Of a stretch of 64,000 nt of DNA, positions 7,797-16,714 are shown piece after piece. This DNA is from an uncultured Collinsella sp. GTDB lineage: Bacteria; Actinomycetota; Coriobacteriia; Coriobacteriales; Coriobacteriaceae. Made by a program: the position numbers and the translations under genes. The notes under the pieces were generated by a model, which was not told where the DNA came from, ran no database searches, and saw only the letters and a list, made by a program, of their open reading frames with translations. Where the stretch lies: NCBI GenBank assembly GCA_902492755.1, contig CABUNB010000002.1:52801-116800 (forward strand), given 5' to 3'. Numbering within the stretch: the stretch's first letter is position 1; every line of letters begins with the position of its first letter.

Positions 7797-9170
7797 CTAG
7801 TCTGTCCAGCCGTCGATGTAGTCGCGGTTAAGCTCAAAGTACTGCGCGGCGATATCTTTCGCCAAGGAGTACGAATTAACGAGCGGGTGCATCGCGAGGC
7901 TCTCGACAATGTCGCGCTTCGATCGGTTAACGATGCCACGCGCCACGGTGCGCTCGTAGTACTTGACGCGACGAATCAATTCGAGGTTTCCCGCGGGCAC
8001 AGAATCGGCTTCGACGCGATGCGGCACGCAGCCATCGGTGGAGATATCGCACGTTGACTCAATGACATCTGTATCGAGAAGGCCGGGGATGGCGCCATTG
8101 TTGGGGGTGCACAGGATCATCTGCTGCGTCTTGCCAGAGCGAGCAATATCCATGAAGCGGAGCGCGACACCTGCATATCCGCCAGCATCTTTGCCGTACA
8201 CGTCAAACGTCCACGGCTTGTCGCGATGAATACCCGTCTCGGCCGCCATGTAGTTGTTTTCGCGCATTCCGTACCACTTCTCAAAGCACGCGAGGCCTTT
8301 TTCGAAGTCGTTCTCAATATCGATAGATGCAAGCTCGCTCGTCATTTCTCGATTAATTTCTTCGATTAGTTCGCCGCGCGTCTGGGGCGAAGAGAGAACG
8401 TTGGCAACGGCGCGCTCGCGATAGTAGAAATAGTATAGGTACTCATTTGGCACGCATCCGCGATTTAGGACGAGGTCCTTCTCGAAGAACCTAAGATCTG
8501 TATGAGCATATGCCCCGTCGTCGTGGATCAAGTCGGACATGATGTCCTCGCCGTCAACCGTCACATTGCGGAAGAACGAGAGGTGGTTGAGTCCATAGCA
8601 CTCGCCCTGAACCGATGCGGGATCAACGCCTTTATACTCGGCAAACTGATGCAACATGCCCGAGGGGGCATCGCAAATGCCATAAGTAAAATCATAGCCC
8701 ATATCGCGTAGGGCCTGAGATACGACGCCAGCGGGATTAGTAAAGTTAAACACCTTGACGTCCGGCTTTGCGTACTTCTTGATTAACTCGCAATACGAAG
8801 CAAGCGCAGGGACGGAGCGCATGGCAAAAGACACGCCGGCTGCGCCAGTCGTCTCTTGGCCAAGAACCCCATGCGAAAGAGCAATGCGCTCATCGCGAAC
8901 GCGCATATGGTCCCCACCGACGCGAATCGTCGTGATCACGTAATCGGCGTCCTTAACGGCCTCGACTGCATCGCCCGTCAGTGAAAAATTAAGCGTGGGG
9001 CAAAGCATGCCCGAGACATGGGCGGCAAGGCCACCGTAGATGCGCAGCTTCTCGGGATCATTGTCCATAAACACAAGTTCGTCAATCCCAAGCGATGACG
9101 CCTGCTGGGCTATGCTCTTTGCCAAAAACATGGAGCGGACGCCACCGCCACCTATGACCGTAAGTTTCAT
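7797..9170 (-). CDS. GH4 family NAD-dependent 6-phospho-glucosidase
   Basis: GH4 enzymes hydrolyse phosphorylated disaccharides delivered by a PTS, using NAD+ and a divalent metal in an oxidation-elimination mechanism. The 457-residue product starts at MKLTVIGGGGVRS, a Rossmann dinucleotide site, and keeps FNFTNPAGVV (142-151), the metal-binding cysteine in ICDAPSG (C166) and LNHLSFF (H196). Characterised GH4 6-phospho-alpha-glucosidases carry CDMP here and beta-glucosidases CN(V/I)P, so CDAP leans towards alpha. The longer upstream extension is unlikely, because it crosses the divergent promoter region. The regulator and EIIBC next door support phospho-glucoside use. Confidence 0.88.
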   Translation of the reverse strand: MKLTVIGGGGVRSMFLAKSIAQQASSLGIDELVFMDNDPEKLRIYGGLAAHVSGMLCPTLNFSLTGDAVEAVKDADYVITTIRVGGDHMRVRDERIALSHGVLGQETTGAAGVSFAMRSVPALASYCELIKKYAKPDVKVFNFTNPAGVVSQALRDMGYDFTYGICDAPSGMLHQFAEYKGVDPASVQGECYGLNHLSFFRNVTVDGEDIMSDLIHDDGAYAHTDLRFFEKDLVLNRGCVPNEYLYYFYYRERAVANVLSSPQTRGELIEEINREMTSELASIDIENDFEKGLACFEKWYGMRENNYMAAETGIHRDKPWTFDVYGKDAGGYAGVALRFMDIARSGKTQQMILCTPNNGAIPGLLDTDVIESTCDISTDGCVPHRVEADSVPAGNLELIRRVKYYERTVARGIVNRSKRDIVESLAMHPLVNSYSLAKDIAAQYFELNRDYIDGWTD

Positions 9171-9247
9171 ATCGAAACCCCCAATTAGCACATTCAATAT
9201 TGCATGGTTCGCCTGTGTTTGGATATTGTATCCAGCATGGAGGGCCG

Positions 9248-9276
9248 CTTCCCGCCCCGGTTGCAAGGCGGGAAAG
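9248..9276. promoter_or_regulatory. Inverted repeat in GH4/rpiR divergent region
   Basis: CTTCCCGCC and GGCGGGAAAG form an inverted repeat with a 10-base spacer, roughly in the middle of the 175-bp region between the divergent GH4 and RpiR genes. A GGAATTCC palindrome follows at once. The position fits an operator or a leader hairpin of the regulator, but no site consensus confirms it. Confidence 0.4.
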
Positions 9277-9345
9277 GAATTCCCCAAGGAGTTATTATTT
9301 ACGCAACGGAAGCGGCCACACACGTCCGGCGGGAAGGAAGCACCG

Positions 9346-10099
9346 ATGGTTGATAAAAAGCAGATTTCCAAGCTCTACTCAGCCGCAAAGCTATCCGAAA
9401 CCGAGCAAAGCGTACTCGAATACCTACTCAACAATATCGACACCCTCGATGATATTGGCATAAAAACCCGTCGCCATGGCATGCTTTACCAGCATGACGA
9501 CAGTCATCAGGCTTTCGAAAAAGCTCGGCTACCGTGGCTACCGCGAAATGATGTACGATCTCAAGCACCTTCAGCATGTCTCCCGCGAAATGAATCAATC
9601 ACTCAAAGACAGTAGCGTCCACTTCGTATGTCACACCGGAGATGTAGACGTATTCATCGCCGCACTGCATCGCAACAGAATGATCGGAGTAAACGGAGAG
9701 GGCTTCTCACGCATCGTTGCGCAGTACATGGCGACTAAGCTCGTTGGACTTGGCTTTTTGGCCGTCATACAGGACTTCCTAGAAACCGATCAGTTTGTCG
9801 AATCCAACCGAAATACGCTCAGCTGCATGATGCTCATATCCAAATCGGGCCAGACAGAAGCCATCCTGGAAACCGCAAGGGCATGCCACGACGCGGGCAT
9901 TACGACCCTCGCGTTTACCGGCAACGAAGACAGCGAGCTCGCCAAGACGGCAGACGCGATCTTTACGATACATGACGATCACCCAATGGATCTTAAGAAC
10001 GTTAAGCCTAACTGCTTTACCGGAAGTTGTATTCTCGCATTCGAAGAACTATTGAGTATCTGCCTTGACAATCTAAAACAAGAAGGCCTGGCCCCCTAA
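9346..10099 (+). pseudogene. RpiR/MurR-family sugar-phosphate regulator, frameshifted
   Basis: Two overlapping frames together encode one RpiR-type repressor. The first (from ATG 9346) gives the start of the helix-turn-helix domain and then loses similarity after DDIGIK. The second resumes as ACFTSMTTVIRLSKKLGYRGY, the recognition helix, and continues through the SIS domain (MMLISKSGQTEAI, GITTLAFTGNEDSELAKTAD). Removing one base from the run AAAAACCC near 9461-9468 fuses them into a normal protein of about 250 residues. It is either a true inactivating or switchable indel or a sequencing error. It is divergent from GH4 and convergent with EIIBC, the classic place for the local regulator. Confidence 0.85.
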
Positions 10100-10161
10100 A
10101 TCATGCGATAGGAAGCCAAGCCCTGGAATTGCGCTATGCAATTGAAAGCCACTTGCGCGTT

Positions 10162-11826
10162 TTACTCGTCACCGAGAACTTCGTGCACCTCAGAAGCGAC
10201 TTCGCCGACACGAGGACCGTAAATGACCTGGATTGCCTTGTCGCTCAGGCGGATAACGCCCATAGCTTCAAGATTCTTGGTGAACACCTCGTCGTCTGCA
10301 ACCTTAGAACCATCCTTGACAATCACGCGAAGACGTGAGATGCAGTTGTCAAGATCATCAATGTTTTCAGCTCCACCAAGCGCTTCGACAATGCCAACAG
10401 CAAGCGCGCTGTCCTTGGTCGCACGGCCCTGGACTGCCTTCTCGGGAGTGTTACCAGACTCGCCCTTTGCCTCAGCGGCCTTTGCCTCGAACTCGGCTCT
10501 GCTGTTGATCAACTCAATATCGTCACCATCATCTCGACCGGGCGTCTTGATATCGAACTTAGTAATAAAGAACCGGAAGAGGAAGAAAGCTGCCAGGAAA
10601 AAGGCGGGGAGCAGAATAAGGTACGGAAGCAGATTAAGCTTCTCGGGGCGGAATAAGAATGGGATCAGGTCCTTGATATTTCCCTGGTACACCGAAACGC
10701 CCATTGCCTCCGAGAGAACTTCACCCAGTCCGGAAAGCGGAGCGTAAACGCCAAAGTAGAGCCAGGGAGCGGCAAACAGGAACGTAAAGAGAATAGGCTC
10801 CGTAACGCCAAAGAAAACAGTCGAAATCACTGTGGGGATTAAAAGGCCAGCAACCTTCTTGCGGTTCTGGGGCTTGGCACAAGACCACATAGCAAGGGCG
10901 ATGCCCGGGAACAACGCGTAATCGTTAATGCCATAGCCAGCCATGAAGGCCCTAACCAAGAGCTTGTCGCTGCTGGGAGAAGCGAGCTGTGCAAGCTGAA
11001 TAGCGCTATTGCCCACCACGCGCGTTCCATCGACGACCATGGAGCCACCAAGCTCAGTCCAATACATGGGCGTCTCGAGCAGCGGATGCAAGCCAAACGG
11101 CACAAGGCTCTCGAGCACCCAGCGATAGACAAACGTACCGACCAGACCGGAGCCTTTCACGAACGTCGCAATACCCGAAAAGCATCCACCGATGACGGGC
11201 CAGACGAAGTACATGATGCCGCCCAGGACGCCACCGGCGACCAACGATACAATGGGGACCGTTCGACTGCCCGCAAAAAACGCCAGCGCCGTTGGAAGCT
11301 TGGTCTTGTAAAAACGGCCGGTGATCCAAGCGACCAGGCAGCCCACGATAATGCCGCCAAAGACACCAGAGCTGTAGCCAAAAAAGCCGAGCGAGGTAGT
11401 GTAGAGTGCGGACTGCTCACTCGCCTGAATGGACGTAAGGCCGACCTTCTGAAGAGCTTCCACCGTTGTATTGTCGGCAGCCAAGCCAGCTGCTCCAAGC
11501 AGAATCTCAACCGTCTTGAGCATGGTGAGATAGCAGACAAGGGCAGAGAAAGCAGCCCAGCCCTTCTCTTTGCGAGACAAGGAGAAGGCGCAGCCGACGG
11601 CAAACAAAACACCGAGGTTTCCAATGATTACCTCGCCGAGACCCTTAAATACCGAGAAGAACGTAAAGAGCGGCGAAGCGGCATACCAGTCCCAATTAAC
11701 GCCAAGGGACACAAGGGTCAGTTCGGTCGTAAAAACGCTACCGATACCCAAAAAGAGACCGGAAATGGCAATGAGCGTAATCGGAACGAGCATTGCCTTT
11801 CCGAACGATTGGAATTTTTCTTTCAT
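10162..11826 (-). CDS. PTS EIIBC, glucose/alpha-glucoside family
   Basis: This membrane permease would import and phosphorylate a glucoside. The 554 residues comprise an EIIC domain with about ten membrane segments (residues 1-400), containing FGLHPLLETPMYW and GVTEPILFTFLF, signatures of the glucose superfamily. A charged linker rich in Ala and Glu follows, then a C-terminal EIIB with the phospho-cysteine in LDNCISRLRV (C495). No EIIA domain is fused, so a separate EIIA is needed; one is encoded at 19817-20380. The start at 11826 has a perfect GAGGAGGG. The long N-terminal extension is rejected. The best match in style is GlvC/AglA-type permeases that partner GH4 enzymes. Confidence 0.9.
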   Translation of the reverse strand: MKEKFQSFGKAMLVPITLIAISGLFLGIGSVFTTELTLVSLGVNWDWYAASPLFTFFSVFKGLGEVIIGNLGVLFAVGCAFSLSRKEKGWAAFSALVCYLTMLKTVEILLGAAGLAADNTTVEALQKVGLTSIQASEQSALYTTSLGFFGYSSGVFGGIIVGCLVAWITGRFYKTKLPTALAFFAGSRTVPIVSLVAGGVLGGIMYFVWPVIGGCFSGIATFVKGSGLVGTFVYRWVLESLVPFGLHPLLETPMYWTELGGSMVVDGTRVVGNSAIQLAQLASPSSDKLLVRAFMAGYGINDYALFPGIALAMWSCAKPQNRKKVAGLLIPTVISTVFFGVTEPILFTFLFAAPWLYFGVYAPLSGLGEVLSEAMGVSVYQGNIKDLIPFLFRPEKLNLLPYLILLPAFFLAAFFLFRFFITKFDIKTPGRDDGDDIELINSRAEFEAKAAEAKGESGNTPEKAVQGRATKDSALAVGIVEALGGAENIDDLDNCISRLRVIVKDGSKVADDEVFTKNLEAMGVIRLSDKAIQVIYGPRVGEVASEVHEVLGDE

Positions 11827-11995
11827 CAATTCCCTCCTCAATGAGCCTCTATAAACGACTATTGCAGCCCACGTCCCCACACAGGCGAAACGGAAGACAT
11901 GTTCGGCAATAGACACAAAGTGATTGTAGAAAGGGACACACAAAATGCGCATCGGCATCGCGTAATGCGGTTAAATCGACCGACGATTGCAAGTA

Positions 11996-12011
11996 TTTAC
12001 GAATCCGTAAA
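11996..12011. promoter_or_regulatory. 16-bp palindrome upstream of PTS EIIBC
   Basis: TTTACG-AATC-CGTAAA is a perfect palindrome with a four-base centre, 170 bp upstream of the EIIBC start in the 314-base gap before feoB. It is a candidate operator for the adjacent RpiR regulator or for carbon control. The rest of the gap shows only an AT-rich stretch with CAACAATT/AATTGTTG and no gene. Confidence 0.4.
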
Positions 12012-12140
12012 CGGCAGCAAATAGGCAGCGAACGGCAATCTGCAGCGTAGGACAGTCCCCGCAGTTCAACAATTGTCGGTATTTTGACTCATATTTATTG
12101 AATTGTTGCTCGCCCAAAAGTGCGGAGCATCAACGCGCCC

Positions 12141-14501
12141 CTAAGCCAACCCCAGCAATATGCCCGCCGAATGCACGACAAACGCCACGATCCAGGCGAC
12201 CGTCACTTGAAATGCGAACACGGCAACGGCGTAGCGCGCGCCCAGCTCGCTCTTGACGGCGCCGATGGCCGCCACGCAGGGCGGGTACAGCAGCGTAAAG
12301 ACCAGGAACACGTAAGCGGTAAACGGCGAAAACATGGTCGACAGTACCGCAGGCGACGTTACGCCCAAAAGCACCGTGAGGGTCGAGATGACGCTCTCCT
12401 TGGCGATAAGTCCGGTGACGAGCGCCGTCGAGGCGCGCCAGTCGCCGAAGCCGAGCGGGGCCAACACCGGCGCGATGATGCTACCCAGACCGGCAAGCAG
12501 ACTCTGCGACTGATCGGCGACCACATTAAAGCGGATGTCGAACGTCTGCAGGAACCAGATGACCACCGTAGCGGCAAAGATAATGGTAAAGGCCTTGGTA
12601 ATAAAGTCCTTGGCCTTATCCCATGCCAGCATCACCGTCGTCTTGACGCTTGGCAGGCGATAGTTGGGAAGCTCCATGATAAACGGTACCGGGTCGCCCT
12701 TAAATGCCGTGCGGTTGAGCACCAAAGCCGCGATGCAACCGACTGCAATGCCAATCAAATAGAGCGAGACCATGGCGGGAACTGTCGCCTGCGGGAAAAA
12801 CGCCCCGCACAGCAGACCGTAGACCGGCAACTTGGCCGAGCAGCTCATGAACGGCGTGAGCATGACCGTCATCTTGCGGTCGTGCTCGGATGGGAGCGTA
12901 CGGGTCGACATGATAGCCGGCACGGTGCAGCCAAAACCGACGAGCATGGGGACGAAGCTGCGGCCCGAAAGGCCAAAGCGACGCAGTACCTTATCCATGA
13001 CAAAGGCTACGCGTGCCATGTAGCCGGAGTCTTCCAGAATGGAAAGGAACAAAAAGAGCACGACGATAATCGGCAGGAAGGTCAGCACGCTGCCCACACC
13101 CGTAAGCACGCCGTCGACAGCCAGCGAGCGCACCACATCGTTGGTTCCGAACGCCTTGAGGCCCGCATCGGCCGAGGCGATGATGACCGCGATGCCGTCC
13201 TCCATGAGTCCCTGCAACGCCGCGCCGATCACGCCAAACGTCAGCCAAAAGACGAGGCCCATGATCACCAGAAACGCCGGAATGGCTGTGTAACGACCTG
13301 TCAGGATGCGGTCAATCTTGACGGAGCGCACGTGTTCGCGGCTCTCGTGCGGCTTGACGACGCAACGCCCACACACGTCGCCGATAAAGCTAAAACGCAT
13401 ATCGGCCAGCGCAGATAGGCGGTCGGTGCCGGCCTCGCCCTCCATCTGGGTAATGATGTGCTCGATAGCGTCGAGCTCATTGCGATCCAGGTGAAGCGCC
13501 TCGGTTACCAGCTCATCGCCCTCGACCAGCTTGGTCGCCGCAAAGCGCACCGGGATGTGCGCCGTCACGGCATGGTCCTCGATCAGGTTAGCAATGCCGT
13601 GAATGCAGCGATGCAGTGCACCGCCGTCCGGACCGTCGGGCGCGCAAAAGTCCAGGCGACCGGGGCGCTCGCGGAACCGTGCCACGTGCAGGGCGTGGTC
13701 CACCAGCTCGCCGATGCCCTCGTTGCGGGCAGCGCTAATGGGGACAACAGGCACGCCCATCAGGCTCTCGAGCAAGTTGACGTCTACGGCGCCGCCGTTG
13801 GCGGTCACCTCGTCCATCATGTTGAGCGCGATAACCATGGGGCGATCGAGCTCCATAAGCTGCAGTGTCAGGTACAGGTTACGCTCGATGTTGGTGGCGT
13901 CAATGATGTCGATGATGGCGTCCGGGCGCTCGTCGAGGATGAACTGACGGCTCACGACCTCTTCGCCTGTGTACGGCGACAGGGAGTAAATGCCAGGCAG
14001 GTCGGTAACGCTCGCCTCGGGATGGTTACGGATGGTGCCATCTTTGCGGTCGACAGTCACGCCGGGAAAGTTACCGACGTGCTGGTTGGAGCCCGTCAGC
14101 TGGTTGAATAACGTGGTCTTGCCGCAGTTTTGGTTGCCGGCGAGGGCAAAGTGCAGCGGCGCGCCCTCGGGCACGGCCGTCTTTGCCGCACGGGGCGAAT
14201 ACGTTCCCTCGCCCAGGGCCGGATGCTCCGTCGTGCCGATTGCGGCGTTAGCGCGCGGACCCGTATCGGTGTCGTGAATACCCACAAGCTCGATGCGAGC
14301 GGCATCGTCCTTGCGCAGTGTCAACTCGTAGCCACGCAGGCGGATCTCGAGCGGGTCGCCCATGGGGGCGTACTTCATCATGGTGACCTCGGTGCCCGGC
14401 GTTAGACCCATGTCCAAAATATGCTGTCGGAGTGCCTGATCGTCCGATGCCACCGATGCGACAACGGCGTCCTTTCCAATCTCGAGTGTATCGAGCTTCA
14501 C
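12141..14501 (-). CDS. feoB: Ferrous iron transporter, FeoA-FeoB fusion
   Basis: FeoB imports Fe2+ across the membrane using an N-terminal GTPase. From the GTG at 14501, which has GGGGGAGGA upstream, the protein is 786 residues. Residues 1-75 are a FeoA-type SH3 domain (ILDMGLTPGTEVTMMK, IRLRGYELTLRKDDA). The G1 loop GNQNCGKTT is at 122-130, followed by FPGVTVDRK, DLPGIYSL and ALNMMDE. After about residue 390 come the gate and core membrane segments (MLVGFGCTVPAIMSTRTL, FMSCSAKLPVYGLL). An ATG at 14552 is an alternative start but would overlap the operator sites. Two tandem palindromes upstream suggest iron-dependent repression. Confidence 0.95.
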   Translation of the reverse strand: MKLDTLEIGKDAVVASVASDDQALRQHILDMGLTPGTEVTMMKYAPMGDPLEIRLRGYELTLRKDDAARIELVGIHDTDTGPRANAAIGTTEHPALGEGTYSPRAAKTAVPEGAPLHFALAGNQNCGKTTLFNQLTGSNQHVGNFPGVTVDRKDGTIRNHPEASVTDLPGIYSLSPYTGEEVVSRQFILDERPDAIIDIIDATNIERNLYLTLQLMELDRPMVIALNMMDEVTANGGAVDVNLLESLMGVPVVPISAARNEGIGELVDHALHVARFRERPGRLDFCAPDGPDGGALHRCIHGIANLIEDHAVTAHIPVRFAATKLVEGDELVTEALHLDRNELDAIEHIITQMEGEAGTDRLSALADMRFSFIGDVCGRCVVKPHESREHVRSVKIDRILTGRYTAIPAFLVIMGLVFWLTFGVIGAALQGLMEDGIAVIIASADAGLKAFGTNDVVRSLAVDGVLTGVGSVLTFLPIIVVLFLFLSILEDSGYMARVAFVMDKVLRRFGLSGRSFVPMLVGFGCTVPAIMSTRTLPSEHDRKMTVMLTPFMSCSAKLPVYGLLCGAFFPQATVPAMVSLYLIGIAVGCIAALVLNRTAFKGDPVPFIMELPNYRLPSVKTTVMLAWDKAKDFITKAFTIIFAATVVIWFLQTFDIRFNVVADQSQSLLAGLGSIIAPVLAPLGFGDWRASTALVTGLIAKESVISTLTVLLGVTSPAVLSTMFSPFTAYVFLVFTLLYPPCVAAIGAVKSELGARYAVAVFAFQVTVAWIVAFVVHSAGILLGLA

Positions 14502-14543
14502 GTCCGTGTTCCTCCCCCGGCGCCCACAGGGCGTTGTATTTAT

Positions 14544-14576
14544 GTTCACCATGGCTAACCGTTTGCCATGGCTAAC
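14544..14576 (-). promoter_or_regulatory. Two tandem 16-bp palindromes upstream of feoAB
   Basis: The sites GTTCACCATGGCTAAC (14544-14559) and GTTTGCCATGGCTAAC (14561-14576) share the form GTTnnCCATGGnnAAC and repeat with a 17-bp period. They lie 43 bp upstream of the feoB start codon. The GTTAGCC half-site recalls DtxR/IdeR-type metal-regulator operators. The assignment to an iron regulator is inferred from the gene they precede. Confidence 0.6.
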
Positions 14577-14681
14577 CAAGTTTAACCATGCATGATAGCG
14601 CGAACACGCAACGATGTTCAATCGACAGATCGGTGCGAGGGGGGAGATTCTGGGCCATTGCTTCCCAGACGGACCTGCTGC

Positions 14682-14850
14682 GGAAACTGAATCCCACTCC
14701 GGAGCACCTAAACGGGATGGGCTTTCCGGTTGAGGCATCTAGCGGAAACTGCAGCCCGGAATCGGCACTCAGACTGGGATGCAATTTCCCAATGGGGCCC
14801 TCGGGGAAACTGCGGCCCGGAATCTGCTCTCGAAACGGGACGCGGTTTCC
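14682..14850. repeat. Array of three 46-bp palindromes
   Basis: Three units at 14682-14727, 14744-14789 and 14805-14850 are each exactly 46 bp. Each begins with GGAAACTG and ends with TTTCC, with inner arms close to GGAAACTGCATCCCG and its complement. The period is 61-62 bp. The spacers of 15-16 bp and the loops differ. The array sits between feoAB and the antiporter gene. The surrounding 640-base gap holds no believable gene. Confidence 0.85.
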
Positions 14851-14987
14851 CCGAGGACCGAAACAGCCGCCCGCCCCTCGACAAAATGATCCGTTCCCTC
14901 CGTCGCATGCGGAACATCCAAGGAGTGTCCCAGGGTGCTGGCACAATAGAAACGTCCCCAGCTGCCGGCAGCATTTCGCCGCAACAG

Positions 14988-15028
14988 CAAAAGCCCGCGC
15001 TGGCAACAAATGTCACCTGCGCGGGCTT
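14988..15028 (-). terminator. Terminator of the amino-acid antiporter gene
   Basis: On the minus strand AAGCCCGCGC and GCGCGGGCTT pair across an 18-base loop and are followed by TTTGC, about 115 bp beyond the antiporter stop codon. The stem is 10 bp and GC-rich. Confidence 0.7.
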
Positions 15029-15141
15029 GGTGGGCGCTCACAAAGGCACGTTACAGAGGCCCACGTCAGTTATGGATTACCGGACGGCACCGGCACGCGA
15101 TGCCTCCGTCGGCTTACCAAGCGATGAAGCTTGCCGCAGTC

Positions 15142-16605
15142 TTAGACTATCGGCGCAATGCCGGCAAAGTGCAGATACAGCGAAATGATTGCCACGACAA
15201 TGACCACCGCCGCGATCAGCTTGTCGTGCAGATGCGGAAGCACCGGTTTACCGCGGCCTCGCTCGCCCAGCATATAAACGGGAATGGCCGGAGCAAAAAG
15301 AATCGTCGTGATCATAACGCCCTGAAGACCCGTCGACCACACCAGGAACAATGTGTAGATGAAGCCGAGCGTACCGAAGAAGCGGGCTTTGCCGACGCTG
15401 GGCGCATGCGGCCCGTCCAGATGCTCGTTCTTCCAGCCAATCACCATGTAATAGGCAGCCGAGCAGACATACGGAACCAGAATCGTGTTGACTGCGCAGC
15501 TATAGAAGAACTGGTAGGTGCTCGCCGCCACATACGACACGATCAAGAAGAGCTGCGTGATGCCGGAGCTCACGAGAACCGTTACCACCGGGGCGTCGTG
15601 CTTGTTCGTCTTGGCAAACGCCAGAGGGAAGGATCCCTGGCGCGCCGCCTCGAACGGCGTCTCGGACGCAATGATGACATAGCCCAGCAGCGCGCCGACC
15701 AACGAAAGGATAACGCCAAGGTTTACGATGGCAGCGCCAACCGGACCGATTGCGCACTCGAGAATTCCCGCCATGGAGGGCGTTGCAAGCTGTGCCATCT
15801 CCTCGCGCGGCATAATGCCGAGCGACAGCATCGAGATGATCAGATACAGCGTGAATACAGCCGCAAATCCGAGCGCCGTCGAGCGACCGACGTCACGCAC
15901 GTACTTTGCACGGCCCGAGATAACGACTGCGCCCTCGATGCCCGTGAAGACCCAGACAAGGGCGATCATGGTCGAGACAACCTGCTCGCCAAAGCCAGGA
16001 CCAGCCGGCTCTCCCCAGAAGTTGTCCATAAAGATATCGACGTTGAACTTACCCAGGAGCACGATACTCAGCACAAAGAGCCCCAGCGGCACCAGCTTCG
16101 CCAACGTGACGATCGTGTTAATGCCCGCAGCCTCCTTAACGCCACGAAGCACAAGGGCGGTAAGGAACCACAAAAACACGCTGGCGCAGACGATGGAAAG
16201 CAGGTTGTTACCCGCGCCAAACGCAGGGAAGAAATAGCCCAGCGCGCTAAACAGCAAGAGCGCAAAGCTCACGTTGGAAAGACATGCGCTGATCCAGTAG
16301 CCCCAAGCGGAGTTGAATCCAATGTAATCGCCAAAACCGGCTGCAGCGTATGCATAGATGCCGCCGGTCAGGTCGGGACGGGCCTGAGACAAACCGTTGA
16401 ACACCATCATCAGCGCAAAGACGCCAATAAAGCAAATTCCCCACGAGACGATAACCGCACCGGTATTTGCCCCGCCTGCTGCCATATCGCCGGCAAGCGA
16501 AAAGATGCCGCCACAAATACTGGCGGTAATGACCATCATGGTCAGACGAAAGAGATCGAGGCCATTAGGGTCGATAATCTCTTCATTTTGAGCTTTAGAG
16601 GCCAT
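15142..16605 (-). CDS. APC-family amino-acid antiporter, ArcD/basic amino acid type
   Basis: A 487-residue transporter with about 12 to 13 membrane segments. The N-terminal segment LFRLTMMVITASICGGIFSL carries the G-x-G-like substrate-backbone site of the basic amino acid/polyamine antiporter group, and GGIYAYAAAGFGDYIGF follows as in ArcD-type proteins. It lies 109 bp downstream of a DDAH-like hydrolase gene on the same strand, with a strong hairpin between them. A likely role is uptake of arginine or a methylarginine in exchange for a product such as citrulline or ornithine. That substrate is inferred from context only. Confidence 0.88.
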   Translation of the reverse strand: MASKAQNEEIIDPNGLDLFRLTMMVITASICGGIFSLAGDMAAGGANTGAVIVSWGICFIGVFALMMVFNGLSQARPDLTGGIYAYAAAGFGDYIGFNSAWGYWISACLSNVSFALLLFSALGYFFPAFGAGNNLLSIVCASVFLWFLTALVLRGVKEAAGINTIVTLAKLVPLGLFVLSIVLLGKFNVDIFMDNFWGEPAGPGFGEQVVSTMIALVWVFTGIEGAVVISGRAKYVRDVGRSTALGFAAVFTLYLIISMLSLGIMPREEMAQLATPSMAGILECAIGPVGAAIVNLGVILSLVGALLGYVIIASETPFEAARQGSFPLAFAKTNKHDAPVVTVLVSSGITQLFLIVSYVAASTYQFFYSCAVNTILVPYVCSAAYYMVIGWKNEHLDGPHAPSVGKARFFGTLGFIYTLFLVWSTGLQGVMITTILFAPAIPVYMLGERGRGKPVLPHLHDKLIAAVVIVVAIISLYLHFAGIAPIV

Positions 16606-16642
16606 TGTATGTGCACCCCCTTCATCATGTGATCGAACGAAA

Positions 16643-16678
16643 GATGGCCCGGACGTCCCGAATCGGGTGCCGGGCCAT
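16643..16678 (-). terminator. Intercistronic hairpin between DDAH-like gene and antiporter
   Basis: ATGGCCCGG and CCGGGCCAT form a long stem with an inner ACCCGATTCGGGA fold. On the minus strand it is followed by CTTTCG. It could be a partial terminator that sets the ratio of hydrolase to antiporter expression. Confidence 0.6.
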
Positions 16679-16714
16679 CGGTCAAGCGATCATCAGACTG
16701 TTACAGCTATCGCG

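Noticed and set aside
14588..15127. 179-residue plus-strand open frame upstream of feoAB
   Set aside because: It runs through the three-palindrome array and a terminator, has no ribosome-binding site and low-complexity composition.
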